Below, one piece after another: positions 35,057-43,251 of a stretch of 64,000 bases of DNA (positions are counted from its first letter, which is position 1; every line of letters starts with the position of its first letter). The notes under the pieces were generated by a model. That model did no database searches, was not told the DNA's origin, and worked only from the letters and a program-made list of their open reading frames with translations. The position numbers and the translations under genes are program-made. This stretch comes from Streptomyces sp. NBC_00569 (GTDB taxonomy: Bacteria > Actinomycetota > Actinomycetes > Streptomycetales > Streptomycetaceae): positions 62,001-126,000 of the forward strand of contig NZ_CP107783.1 of NCBI RefSeq assembly GCF_036345255.1, written 5' to 3'.

Positions 35057-35681
35057 AAGCCTTGTGCCGGACAAGCAGCGCCGCGGCAACAGCAACGGTC
35101 GGCGTGTCTTAAGGGTTCACAGCGTCCTGCCCGACCCTCTGCCGTACGTTTTCCACGGCTGCCCGGCCCCCGCCCAGTCTTCTCCGGGAGCCGGCAGCCA
35201 CCAGACACTCCGGCAGGTACCCCACGGCCGCGACACCAGCCGTGCTGCGGCCCGCCGCGGGCACGGACACCCGCCCCGGCATGGCCTGACAGCATCCGCC
35301 GACACGGCGCCCTGCCGCTCGAGCCCGACACCGACCGTGCACCGCCCCGAAGCCGAGCGCATCCTGCACGCCCCTAGGGACAGGGCGCAGACCACGGGAT
35401 GGCCTGCCGGCCGGCAGGTCGCCCCGCACCGCTCGATCGAGAACGGCGCGCAGACAGCCACATCGAAGAGGGCCAGGGCACGTGACCGCGCTCTGGCCCT
35501 CTTCGCTGTGGGGGCGGCCGCCCTTGTCCGCCGCCGGTCACTCGCCGCTGTAGAAGTGCCGGTGCTCGCCGCCGTGGCTGGCCTGCAGGGTGCAGCGCAT
35601 GGCAGCGTCGGCCGCGCGTAGCGCACTCTTCGGGTAGGCGTCGGCCAGGCCCGGGAGGCGGGACGACGTCGGCAGTGGACT
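35057..35681. other. 625-bp region with a gene tail and a terminator
   Basis: Minus-strand codons 35660 to the stop at 35538 read naturally (RLPGLADAYPKSALRAADAA, then MRCTLQASHGGEHRHFYSGE) and look like the C-terminus of an unknown protein whose upstream part is missing. The hairpin at 35464-35505 lies 33 bases beyond it. The rest has no supported gene. Confidence 0.45.
35464..35505. terminator. Terminator hairpin
   Basis: Arms CGAAGAGGGCCAGGGC and GCTCTGGCCCTCTTCG pair over 16 positions with one G-T-type mismatch around a 10-base loop, downstream of the gene tail that stops at 35538. Confidence 0.75.
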
Positions 35682-36941
35682 TCAGCCGGTGGCCACCGGC
35701 TCGTCCGCCGCATGTGGCCGTGGTACCAGCCCACCTGCCTGAACCGGCCTGGTCTTGGCTGCGGTGCAGAGCGGGCGCAGGAGGAACACCGCGGCGGCTA
35801 GCAGCAGCCCGTCGCGGACGGCCAGCGTGACGACAGCGGACCAAGTGCTGTTGATGACGCTCCAGTAGGTCCACGGGTAGAGGACTGAGGTGAAACCGCA
35901 TGCCGCGAGGACCATGCGGGCCGGAATCTGCAGCCCTGATGTGCGCCAGCTGGTGCCGACGGCGGTGATTCCCACGGCCCAGATCATGAACTGAGGACTG
36001 AAGACCCGGCTGGTGAAGATGCAGAGCAACACAGCGGCGAGTCCCAGGAAGGAGGGCGTGGCGCCTGTGAAGAAGCTTGCCGGAAGGCGCAACCTCAGCC
36101 ACACCAGCCCGGCCAGTCCCAGGACATTCAGTACCAGGAGTGCGTGTGCCACAAGGTCTACGTACGGTCCCGTGAACTGCATCGCGCCATAGGCCATCTC
36201 CGCCTGCCCCGACCAGCCGAAGTGGCGGGCCACATGGAAGGGCAGCGCGCCGAACGACTCGATCTGGAGACCACGATCTCGCTGCCCGGAGAGGAAGGAC
36301 CACGCCCCTGGCAGTACGGTGCCGAGCGCCAGGCAGAGAACGGTCGCGGCTCCCAGGGCACGTTTCCACGCCTCACGCATGGCCCCTCCCGACCCGACCC
36401 CCAGCAGCACAAGCACCGGCCAGAGCTTCATGGTTGCTCCGACGCCGGCCAGGGCTCCCCCGACTCGGGCACGGGTGGGCAGCCAGAGCAGAGCGGCTAC
36501 GCAGATGCCTGTGACCGTCATGTCCAAGCGTGCGTAAGGCATCGCCCCGAGCAACGGGATGCCGATCGTCCAGACCCAGGCGCCCATCATGCTGCGCCCT
36601 TCTTTACGGCCGGTGCGCACCAGCGCGGTGAACACGGCGGCGTCGACCAGGAAGGCGGCCAGGAGGAAAGCGTGCTTGTAGGTGAGCACTGGCAGCAGCG
36701 CGGGCACCAGGACTGCCAGAGACATGCCCGGGGGGTATTGCCAGGTCTCGTCACTTACCGGGAAGCTCCCGGACTGGAAGACGGACAGCCACTGCTGGTA
36801 GATGGCGAGTTCCCCGTCGTTCCCGTCCGTGGCCGGCAGGGAGACCAGGCCGAACACCAACATCATCAGCAGCAGTCTGCTGATCCCCCACTCGAAGAGC
36901 GGTCCCGCTTGTCGTCCCCGGTCCCGTTGGTGGCCGATCAT
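35682..36941 (-). CDS. GT87-like polyprenol-dependent mannosyltransferase (integral membrane)
   Basis: 419 residues with 9-11 hydrophobic segments. The first loop has DGNDGELAIYQQWLSVFQSG and the YPPGMS motif seen after it in DUF2029/GT87 enzymes. GAMPYARLDMTVTGICVAAL and GATMKLWPVLVLLGV are later blocks matching the ARxD and KxxP features of this fold. Family members transfer mannose from polyprenyl phosphate to cell-envelope glycans on the outer face of the membrane. ATG 36941 follows AAGGAAAGGAA. Function in this locus is not evident; the gene is apparently monocistronic. Confidence 0.75.
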   Translation of the reverse strand: MIGHQRDRGRQAGPLFEWGISRLLLMMLVFGLVSLPATDGNDGELAIYQQWLSVFQSGSFPVSDETWQYPPGMSLAVLVPALLPVLTYKHAFLLAAFLVDAAVFTALVRTGRKEGRSMMGAWVWTIGIPLLGAMPYARLDMTVTGICVAALLWLPTRARVGGALAGVGATMKLWPVLVLLGVGSGGAMREAWKRALGAATVLCLALGTVLPGAWSFLSGQRDRGLQIESFGALPFHVARHFGWSGQAEMAYGAMQFTGPYVDLVAHALLVLNVLGLAGLVWLRLRLPASFFTGATPSFLGLAAVLLCIFTSRVFSPQFMIWAVGITAVGTSWRTSGLQIPARMVLAACGFTSVLYPWTYWSVINSTWSAVVTLAVRDGLLLAAAVFLLRPLCTAAKTRPVQAGGLVPRPHAADEPVATG

Positions 36942-37679
36942 GAGATTCCTTTCCTTCGTGCCGCGCATCGCATGCACGTGAAGGCCCCTAATTCCGGACG
37001 GATGGCGTCGGATGTTTCAGACCAAAGGATGATGAAAGAGCATGGGAACCCTAGGGGAGCCTCCGCTTCGGGGCATGGGCGCATGGCGCGGCTGCGGCAC
37101 TTTTCGCCCGTTCAGCGGGCTTAGCACCGGATTGCCGGTACATGCGACGGATGGGGAAGGCCAGTTGGTCTTCCCCATCCGTCGCATGCGAGATGCAACT
37201 CTGCAAGGCGATCTCTGCGTCACCACGCCGCGCTGCGCCCGCAGCCCCAGCGCTGCGGTGGCGATGCGAGGCGCGGCGATCAGTGCCTGGAGCGGTGCGC
37301 CCAGGCCCATGGTGAGCGCGCCGATCGCGAGCGGGCCGAGGGCCGGGGCGAACGTCGCAAAGGTGCCTGTCGTGCCCCGCCGCAGCGAGGCCGCGAGCAC
37401 GCACAGCGCCCCGGCTCCGGCGGAGCCGGCCCCCGCCCTCGCTCCGGGGCGCGCTGTCCCGTGGCGCTCTTCGCGTTCTCTTTCCGTGGGTTGTCCGGGG
37501 CTCGGCGTGGTGGTCGAAGGTGAAGTGCGGTTGTGCACCGGCCGGTTGGGCTGCGTGGGGTTTCTGGGATTTCGTGGGGTGTCTTGGCCGGGAGTCGTCC
37601 GCGTGAGCCCGTCAGGGACGGGTGTCAACGGGTGTCGGTGGTGAGGGCTCGACAGCGGCCCGGCGGCCCCGGTCGACGG
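36942..37679. other. 738-bp region without an intact gene
   Basis: Minus-strand codons near 37255-37420 (GTFATFAPALGPLAIGALTM, then GLGAPLQALIAAPRIATAAL) look like a membrane-protein fragment, without start or end. The hairpin at 37141-37188 is the only other structured feature. Open frames across the rest are shadows. Confidence 0.4.
37141..37188. terminator. Perfect 19-bp hairpin
   Basis: CATGCGACGGATGGGGAAG and CTTCCCCATCCGTCGCATG pair fully across a 10-base loop. No intact gene ends here, so it is either a relic terminator for the membrane-protein scrap to its right (minus strand) or another palindromic element. Confidence 0.6.
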
Positions 37680-38207
37680 GAACAATTGTGTGCTGTTCAC
37701 GCTGCTCACCAAGGGCGTCCCGTTCCGCCGCGTCTCGGACATGATCCGGCAGCTGCGGACCGGCGAGGCGAGTGAGGGCGGCATGTCCTCGCTGCAGACG
37801 CTCGCACTGTCCCTGTCCAGCCGCATCGGAGTCGGCTCCATCGCGGGTGTGGCCACGGCCGTCGCCTCCGGCGGTCCCGGCGCCCTGCTGTGGATGGTGG
37901 TCGCCGCACTGCTCGGGGCCACGGCCGCGTACGGCGAGGCTGTCCTCGCGCAGGTCTACAAGCGCCGCGGCCACGGCGAGGACCTCGGCGGCATGCCGTA
38001 CTACATCAAGTACGGACTCAAGGCCCCGTGGCTCGCCTCGGCCGTGGCCCTGACGACGATGGTCGCCTACGGCTTCATCCTGCCCGGTGTGCAGGCCAAC
38101 AACGTTGCCTCCAGTGCCCGGTTGGCCTTCGGCGTGGACGGCTGGCAGGTGGGCCTCGCGCTGGCCGCCGTCCTCGGCCTGGTCGTCGTGGGCGGCACCC
38201 GCAGAAT
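37680..38207 (+). pseudogene. AGCS-family sodium:alanine symporter, both ends lost
   Basis: About 175 codons match the middle of sodium/alanine symporters: LFTLLTKGVPFRRVSDMIRQ, SLQTLALSLSSRIGVGSIAG, VATAVASGGPGALLWMVVAA, GEDLGGMPYYIKYGLKAPW and VLGLVVVGGTRRI. The N-terminal helices are missing and no ribosome site is seen. On the 3' side the gene breaks at codon GTRRI, exactly where the second tnpB element begins. The remainder is not found beyond that element. Confidence 0.85.
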
Positions 38208-39636
38208 CTTGAAACCTCCCCCAGGTAGATCAGGGGGATTCCTAGCTCACGTCGCCTGATCCCCGGCGGGGATGCAGGTCTTACACGATCAGCACTAGCC
38301 GGGACGGAGACCAGCCCGGACGAGCATCACACGGGCTGAGTTTTTGTCCCGGGGTCGGGACACCCCGCATGTGGTGCACGTATACGTTCGTTCTGAGAGA
38401 GGCAGCGCGTGGTTGGTTCTCGCTCCGCAGTCTGCGCAGTCCATCGTGGTGTGCGCCGGGTGCACCAGGTGCACGGACCGGCCGTGCTTACGGCCCATCT
38501 CGGCCAGGGCTGTCTTGGTCGCGCCGATCGCCGCGTCAGCGGCCTTCTTGGCCATGGTGGACTTCGCGAGGAACTTCGGCCGGAAGTCCTCCACGGCCAG
38601 GCCGTCATGGTCGCGGACGACCTTCTTGGCCCACTTGCGGGCGGTGTCCTGACGCTGCCGGGCCACCTTCTTGTGCAGCTTCGCCGTCTGCCGCTTCGCC
38701 TCGCGGTAGCCCTTCGATCCGGCGCATCCACGCTTCGGCTTACGCCGGGACATCATCCGCTGATAGTGCGCCCAGCGCTGGGCGGCCCTCTTCCCGTGCT
38801 GCGGGTGAGGAAGGTCGTGGTCGTCGCTGGTGGTGGTCGCGGTCTCCTTCACACCCCAGTCGATCCCGATCACCCGGCCGGTTTTCGGCAGTGTCTCGGG
38901 CATGCTCGCCACGACGAAAGACGCGTACCAAGCTCCGGTGCTGTCGCGCAAGACGCGGACGCTGGAGGGTGGCTTGGAAAGGGCACGCGACCACACGACC
39001 GTCACGGCGATGCCGCCTGCCAGGTGCAGGCGGCCGTCCTTGAGCCGAAAACCCAGCCGGGTGTAGTTCAGCGACAAGTCGTCCTGGTGCTTCTTCTTGT
39101 ACTTGGGCATCCCGGCCCGCTGCCGCACCGGCACAGCGGCCTTGATGTCCTTCAGCGCCTTCGCCCGCGACTTCGCGAAATCGCGTATCACCTGCTGCTG
39201 AGGAACGCTGGAGCCCTCGCGCAGCCAGCCCATGCAGGCACGCGCCTGGGTCAGCATCTTGTCCAGCCGGGCCGGACCGCACTTCTCGTTCTCGGCGTGC
39301 GCCCTCTTCGAGCGGGCGCAGCACTCATTCCACAACCACCGGCACCGCGCCCATTCCGCTTGGAGAGCGCCAGTAGCGGTGGACGACACGCGAAGACGGA
39401 AGGTGTAGCGGGCATGCCCGACACCTGCCTTCTCCTGCGCCGCGTTCGTCATGAACAGCAACCTATCCGGGAGGACTGACAGTTGAGAGCTCTGATCCAA
39501 CGGGGGCTGCCTCACCACCACAGCGGGAGCACGCCGATCCGCCCAGCCGGCGAATCAGCTTCCCCTGCCCTGCTCCACAGGAGTCCGACTCCTCCCCGGC
39601 CTGAAGGCCGGGGCATCCTCGGAGTAATCCGGTGAA
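38208..39636 (-). mobile_element. IS200/IS605-type element with tnpB only (copy 2)
   Basis: The right end (tnpB sense) is the hairpin CCTCCCCCAGGTAGATCAGG near 38213-38242 with a TCAAG end at 38208. The left end near 39560-39636 has TGCTCCACAGGAGTCCG and the stem CCCCGGCCTGAAGGCCGGGG, matching the left end of copy 1. No tnpA. Left flank is an AGCS symporter and right flank an Rhs scrap, so the locus has rearranged since insertion. Confidence 0.82.
38295..39452 (-). CDS. tnpB: TnpB-like RNA-guided nuclease (copy 2)
   Basis: 385 residues from ATG 39452 (an upstream in-frame start lacks support). It begins VGHARYTFRLRVSSTATGAL. RuvC residues: Asp in VIGIDWGVKETATTTSDDHD, Glu in GLAVEDFRPKF, Asp in RPRDKNSARVML. 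Zinc ribbon MDCADCG and YTCTTCG. Only distantly similar to copy 1, although their left ends are alike. Expected role is omega-RNA-guided DNA cleavage maintaining the element. All catalytic positions seem kept. Confidence 0.93.
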   Translation of the reverse strand: MTNAAQEKAGVGHARYTFRLRVSSTATGALQAEWARCRWLWNECCARSKRAHAENEKCGPARLDKMLTQARACMGWLREGSSVPQQQVIRDFAKSRAKALKDIKAAVPVRQRAGMPKYKKKHQDDLSLNYTRLGFRLKDGRLHLAGGIAVTVVWSRALSKPPSSVRVLRDSTGAWYASFVVASMPETLPKTGRVIGIDWGVKETATTTSDDHDLPHPQHGKRAAQRWAHYQRMMSRRKPKRGCAGSKGYREAKRQTAKLHKKVARQRQDTARKWAKKVVRDHDGLAVEDFRPKFLAKSTMAKKAADAAIGATKTALAEMGRKHGRSVHLVHPAHTTMDCADCGARTNHALPLSERTYTCTTCGVSRPRDKNSARVMLVRAGLRPG

Positions 39637-39670
39637 GGCCGCACGACGACGTACGAGTACGACGCGGCGA
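39637..39670 (+). pseudogene. Rhs/YD-repeat scrap at the edge of tnpB element 2
   Basis: These 34 bases are identical to 46009-46042 in the large Rhs gene (codons GRTTTYEYDAA). Similarity ends at about 39670. The piece begins exactly at the left end of the tnpB element, showing that the element once lay in an Rhs gene or recombined with one. Confidence 0.85.
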
Positions 39671-40912
39671 CCTCTCGATGGTGACGAGGGGGCCGAAGAC
39701 CTCCTCGCGGGTCTCCGCCGGTCCACGACCGCACGCCGAGACCTGCCGCGACGGTCACCCCCGCCGTACCGAAAGCCCACCACCGTCTGCTCATTCACCG
39801 GCACCCTACGCGCTGTGTCGAACCCGGGGTGGCTCAGCCCATCGCTCGCCCGGCATGCAGGCGGCCTGCGGCCAACTGGCGGCAACAGGTACCTGGCCGT
39901 CCGACGCCAAGCCCGACCTGCTCGAATACGCCCTGTTCAGCGCCCCGTGGACGTGAACCGGTGGCTTGCGGCCTAATTCGGCGGGCATCGGCGGGGTGTT
40001 GGCCATACGGTCGCCATGAGCGCTCCTGACAGGAACGGCGTTCCTTGCATGGCCCCGCGCTGCGTCGCACGGGCGCGGGGCTGTGCGGCGCTGGACACAC
40101 CCCCAGGCGCCCACACCACTTCCCGTGCTGCTGCCTACCGGTGTGCCCGCCCGTTTCTGCCATGTTGTGGCTCCGGAACAGGAGACGAACTGGAAGTCGC
40201 AACTGGCGTCATAGCCGTCCGGGAGTGCCTCGACGGTCCGCGTCGGCGAAGTAGGCGGCTGACTCCGCCTCTGCCGCTCCTCCCATTCCACATCACTGCC
40301 CCAAGCCAGAGTGGGAACCAGCGAGCCCACTGCGGCAAGCCGTGCGTGAGAACCAACCAGACGCGGAACAACGCGCTGCCCACCAGATAGCCGCAGCGCT
40401 TTACGTTGGAGCCTGCGGCCTGCCGCATCGATTGCATGGCCATCCCGCAACGGTATGAGGCACCACCACAACGCGCCTGAGTACACGTACTCACAGCAAG
40501 CCAGTTCAGATGCCACCCGATCGTGCAGCAGACCCTTACGCGTGCCGTGATTCGTCGCTGAGGTCGCAGTCCCGGCACAAAAGGCCAGGACACGTACGCC
40601 GCTGCTTCCACCCCTCGGCGCATGCCATCGTCGGCGCACGGCCTGCTCGCTCCGGAACGGCCAGGTGCAACCTGCCAGGTCCACCCGCATCGGCCCCAGC
40701 CCTCAAAGGGACGCCGCCCTACACAGAGATTCAACCCTGAATGCAGGGTGCAACCATCACTCGATGGGAACATAAGCCCTCACCCATGCGTACTATCGCT
40801 ACGCCGACACACCACCGCTCGCCGCGGGAATAAACAAACGGGCGGGCGCACCTACTTCGGTTGCACTCACGGTGGTGCGCTATTGCTGCCGAATTGAAGA
40901 GAGGCCAACACC
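39671..40912. other. 1.24-kb region without a supported gene
   Basis: Codon bias is poor on both strands and G+C is a little lower than around it. Open frames of 60-290 codons exist, but none carries a recognisable motif or a ribosome site. The AT-richer stretch 40730-40910 is probably the promoter of the gene starting at 40913. Confidence 0.5.
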
Positions 40913-41599
40913 ATGACTGACAACCCCGTCACCATCACCAGCGTGACATCTCAGTACGCCACTCAGGTCGCACAGGACCTTGAGCTCAATTCCAAAGAGC
41001 AGGAACGTATCGGCGCGGAACTCTCCGCCCTGCAGGCGCAGTTGCGCATCCTGCAAGACGACCAAAACGTACTGCACAGCATCCAGAAGACGCTCGGCAG
41101 CCGACCGGCATCTGCGCCGAGCACCCCGGAGCCTGCGGCGTCCCTCCCGCAGCAGGCATCCGGCAAGAAGACCACCACCCGGCGTGCCCCGTCCAAGACT
41201 GCAGCCAAGGCCCCCAGCGCGAAGAAGACCACTTCCCAGGCCAAGAAGGACAAGACCCAGCACGCGGAGCCGAAGGCGGCTACGGCATCGGCGCAGCCCA
41301 CGCTGATCGCGCTCATCCGCACCCACCTCGACCAGCAGAAAGAACCCCGTTCCGCGGCGGAGGTCACCTCGGCGCTGGCCAAGGCCCACCCTCAGCGCAC
41401 CATCAAGTCGACCGTCGTGCGCACCACGCTCGAGAATCTTGTCGCCAAGAGCCAGGCTCACCGGGCGAAGCAGGGCGCCTCGGTCCTCTACACGTCAGTT
41501 GCCGTGCAGTCCGCGACGGAGAAGGCTACGGCTCCCGTGCCGCGCCAAACCGAGCAGGACAGCGGCAAGCGCGAGAAGGCCGGTGCGGTCAGTTCGTAG
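40913..41599 (+). CDS. Coiled-coil / winged-helix-like hypothetical protein
   Basis: 228 residues. Residues 15-62 are a heptad-rich coiled coil (ELNSKEQERIGAELSALQAQ, LRILQDDQNVLHSI). Residues 80-130 are an Ala/Lys/Pro-rich linker of histone H1-like composition (KTAAKAPSAKKTTSQAKKDK). Residues 135-205 look like a winged helix: LIALIRTHLDQQKEPRSAAE, VTSALAKAHPQRTIKSTVVR, TTLENLVAKSQ. DNA binding is likely. Ribosome site GAGAGG before ATG 40913. It may be a nucleoid-associated or regulatory protein. Confidence 0.75.
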   Translation: MTDNPVTITSVTSQYATQVAQDLELNSKEQERIGAELSALQAQLRILQDDQNVLHSIQKTLGSRPASAPSTPEPAASLPQQASGKKTTTRRAPSKTAAKAPSAKKTTSQAKKDKTQHAEPKAATASAQPTLIALIRTHLDQQKEPRSAAEVTSALAKAHPQRTIKSTVVRTTLENLVAKSQAHRAKQGASVLYTSVAVQSATEKATAPVPRQTEQDSGKREKAGAVSS

Positions 41600-41897
41600 C
41601 CGTCGAGGACATCCGAAGAAATCTTTCGGCGAGCAGCCAAACGAAATATCCGGCCATGCGGCCGCGGCCTGTGTCGGTGCGCCAGCCCGGTGTGGGGGCG
41701 TTCAGCCGGGCGGCCACCGCGTCGCGTAGGTAGAGCTGGAGATCTTTAAGGGTGTGGGTTGCCTGGGGTTGGTGACGGATGTCGTGGGCTGCGCTATGCC
41801 GGAAGCGATGAGGTATCCCGTTGGCGGAGGGCTGACGGCTGAGGAGCGGGTTCGGCGTGAAGGGGTTGCGGCTGGTGCCGCTGTCGATCGGCGGCCG

Positions 41898-42449
41898 TCA
41901 CACGGTCGCGGGGCCGGCGGTCTCCTCCCACATCTCGACAACGCGCCGCGCGGCTTCGGCGTAGGCCGCCGACGGGGAGGAGGGATCCTCCAGGACATCG
42001 CGCTCGCGGGTGCACTCCCACTCGACCTGAGCAGCCAGGTCGACCAGCTCCTTGGCTTTGTGCCCGGGGAACGGGTCGGCCGGCGTCGTCCTCATCGCCC
42101 GCTCCAGGTCCTGCCATCGGTCCGGCGCAATCTTGCGGACCGCCTCGACAAAGTCCATGGGAATCTTCCGCGGGACGCGCACGGCGGGCGTGTACAGCAC
42201 CTCGCCGGTGTCGCCGCCGGTCACCGTGAACCGGCCGACCGGCCGCAGCAGCCGGGTGCTGCCGTCATAGCGGATCAAGGTCAGCTCGATCCCGTCGGCC
42301 CTGCCGGCTTCGACGTCAACGCCGCTGACCACGCCCTGATGCCGGATCGGGTGTTCGTCGCCTGTCCAGCCATCGTCAAGGACAACCCGGCGGCCGCGCA
42401 GCGCAGTCCAGTCGACTGCCACAGGGTCTTCGGGCTCGGTGCTGCTCAT
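41898..42449 (-). CDS. Hypothetical protein, immunity-like
   Basis: 183 residues: LRGRRVVLDDGWTGDEHPIR, then GIELTLIRYDGSTRLLRPVG, VRVPRKIPMDFVEAVRKIAP and an acidic helical end RRVVEMWEETAG. It appears to be a beta-rich N-terminal part followed by helices, cytosolic, with no catalytic motif recognised. Stray immunity-type proteins are common near Rhs islands, but no toxin partner is adjacent. Confidence 0.65.
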   Translation of the reverse strand: MSSTEPEDPVAVDWTALRGRRVVLDDGWTGDEHPIRHQGVVSGVDVEAGRADGIELTLIRYDGSTRLLRPVGRFTVTGGDTGEVLYTPAVRVPRKIPMDFVEAVRKIAPDRWQDLERAMRTTPADPFPGHKAKELVDLAAQVEWECTRERDVLEDPSSPSAAYAEAARRVVEMWEETAGPATV

Positions 42450-43251
42450 GCCTGCCCCAACGTCTGATCAGTCGGCAGGACACGAAGCGCGCCGTGCCCG
42501 ACACCCGAATGCGGACACCTCCCGCCGCGGTTCCCGCCCGGCGGGACAGCGGCAGCAGAGCGGCACGTGCCGCGCCGGTCGTCGTCGAGCGCGTCCATGA
42601 CCACTCCTCGGCGCCTGGCCGTCCATCCGCCCTCCGCTCCCCCAAGAACCAACACATCCCGGAACGTTGCACTTCTTCACCTTCAAAACCAAGACGCCGA
42701 CCCGCACTCACGCCTTCATTTCCCAGAGCATGCGTAGAGCAGCTCTCAGAATTTGGGTCTGCTACAGGTTCGGGTGCCAGGTTCGGTCACCCAGCTTGGA
42801 GTGCCGGTGCGGTTGGTGTCGTGCCGCAGCGGTGATCCCGAAGTGCGAGGCACCGCTCAGGGCCGCCACCGAGCTCGCCCGGCGCCCACCGGGCTCTGCG
42901 GTTCAAGGCGAGGTCGAGGTATCACCCGAGCCGCGTATGAGGGTTGACTCGACGAGCGGATCCCCTGCACTCGAGCGGGCCACAGGAGTTGCGTTTTCCT
43001 CGTCCCGCCGGGCGTCCGGCTCCGCGTCTTGGGCGGTAACGGCGGCGCGACATGGCGCTCTCAGGACACTGGGCCGCTCCGCGTCGGTCCCCCGCTGCCC
43101 TGACCGCGAGGCTCCGGCGGCCTGGTGTGTGGCAAGAACGGCTGGCTTACCGCTTTCACCTGCGTCACTGCCGTCCACTAGGGTTCTTGATCGCATGCGC
43201 AGCAACTTTTATGCCAGCGGGCAGGCGTGAGGCACGGGGAGAGGTACGGGG
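42450..43251. other. 802-bp region upstream of the Rhs gene
   Basis: Contains the left copy of the 197-bp direct repeat (42891-43087) and the Rhs promoter region. No open frame here is convincing. The segment 43088-43251 leads to the Rhs start with GGGGAGAGG before it. Confidence 0.5.
42891..43087. repeat. 197-bp direct repeat, left copy
   Basis: About 97 percent identical to 50293-50489 in the same orientation; six or so scattered substitutions, no gaps. It shares the sequence from GGGCTCTGCGGTTCAAGG to CTCCGCGTCGG. No terminal inverted repeats or transposase motif were seen. The two copies bracket the Rhs island. Confidence 0.93.

Noticed and set aside
42891..43087. The 197-bp repeat as an insertion sequence or MITE
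   Set aside because: No terminal inverted repeats, target duplications or transposase-like codons could be found.
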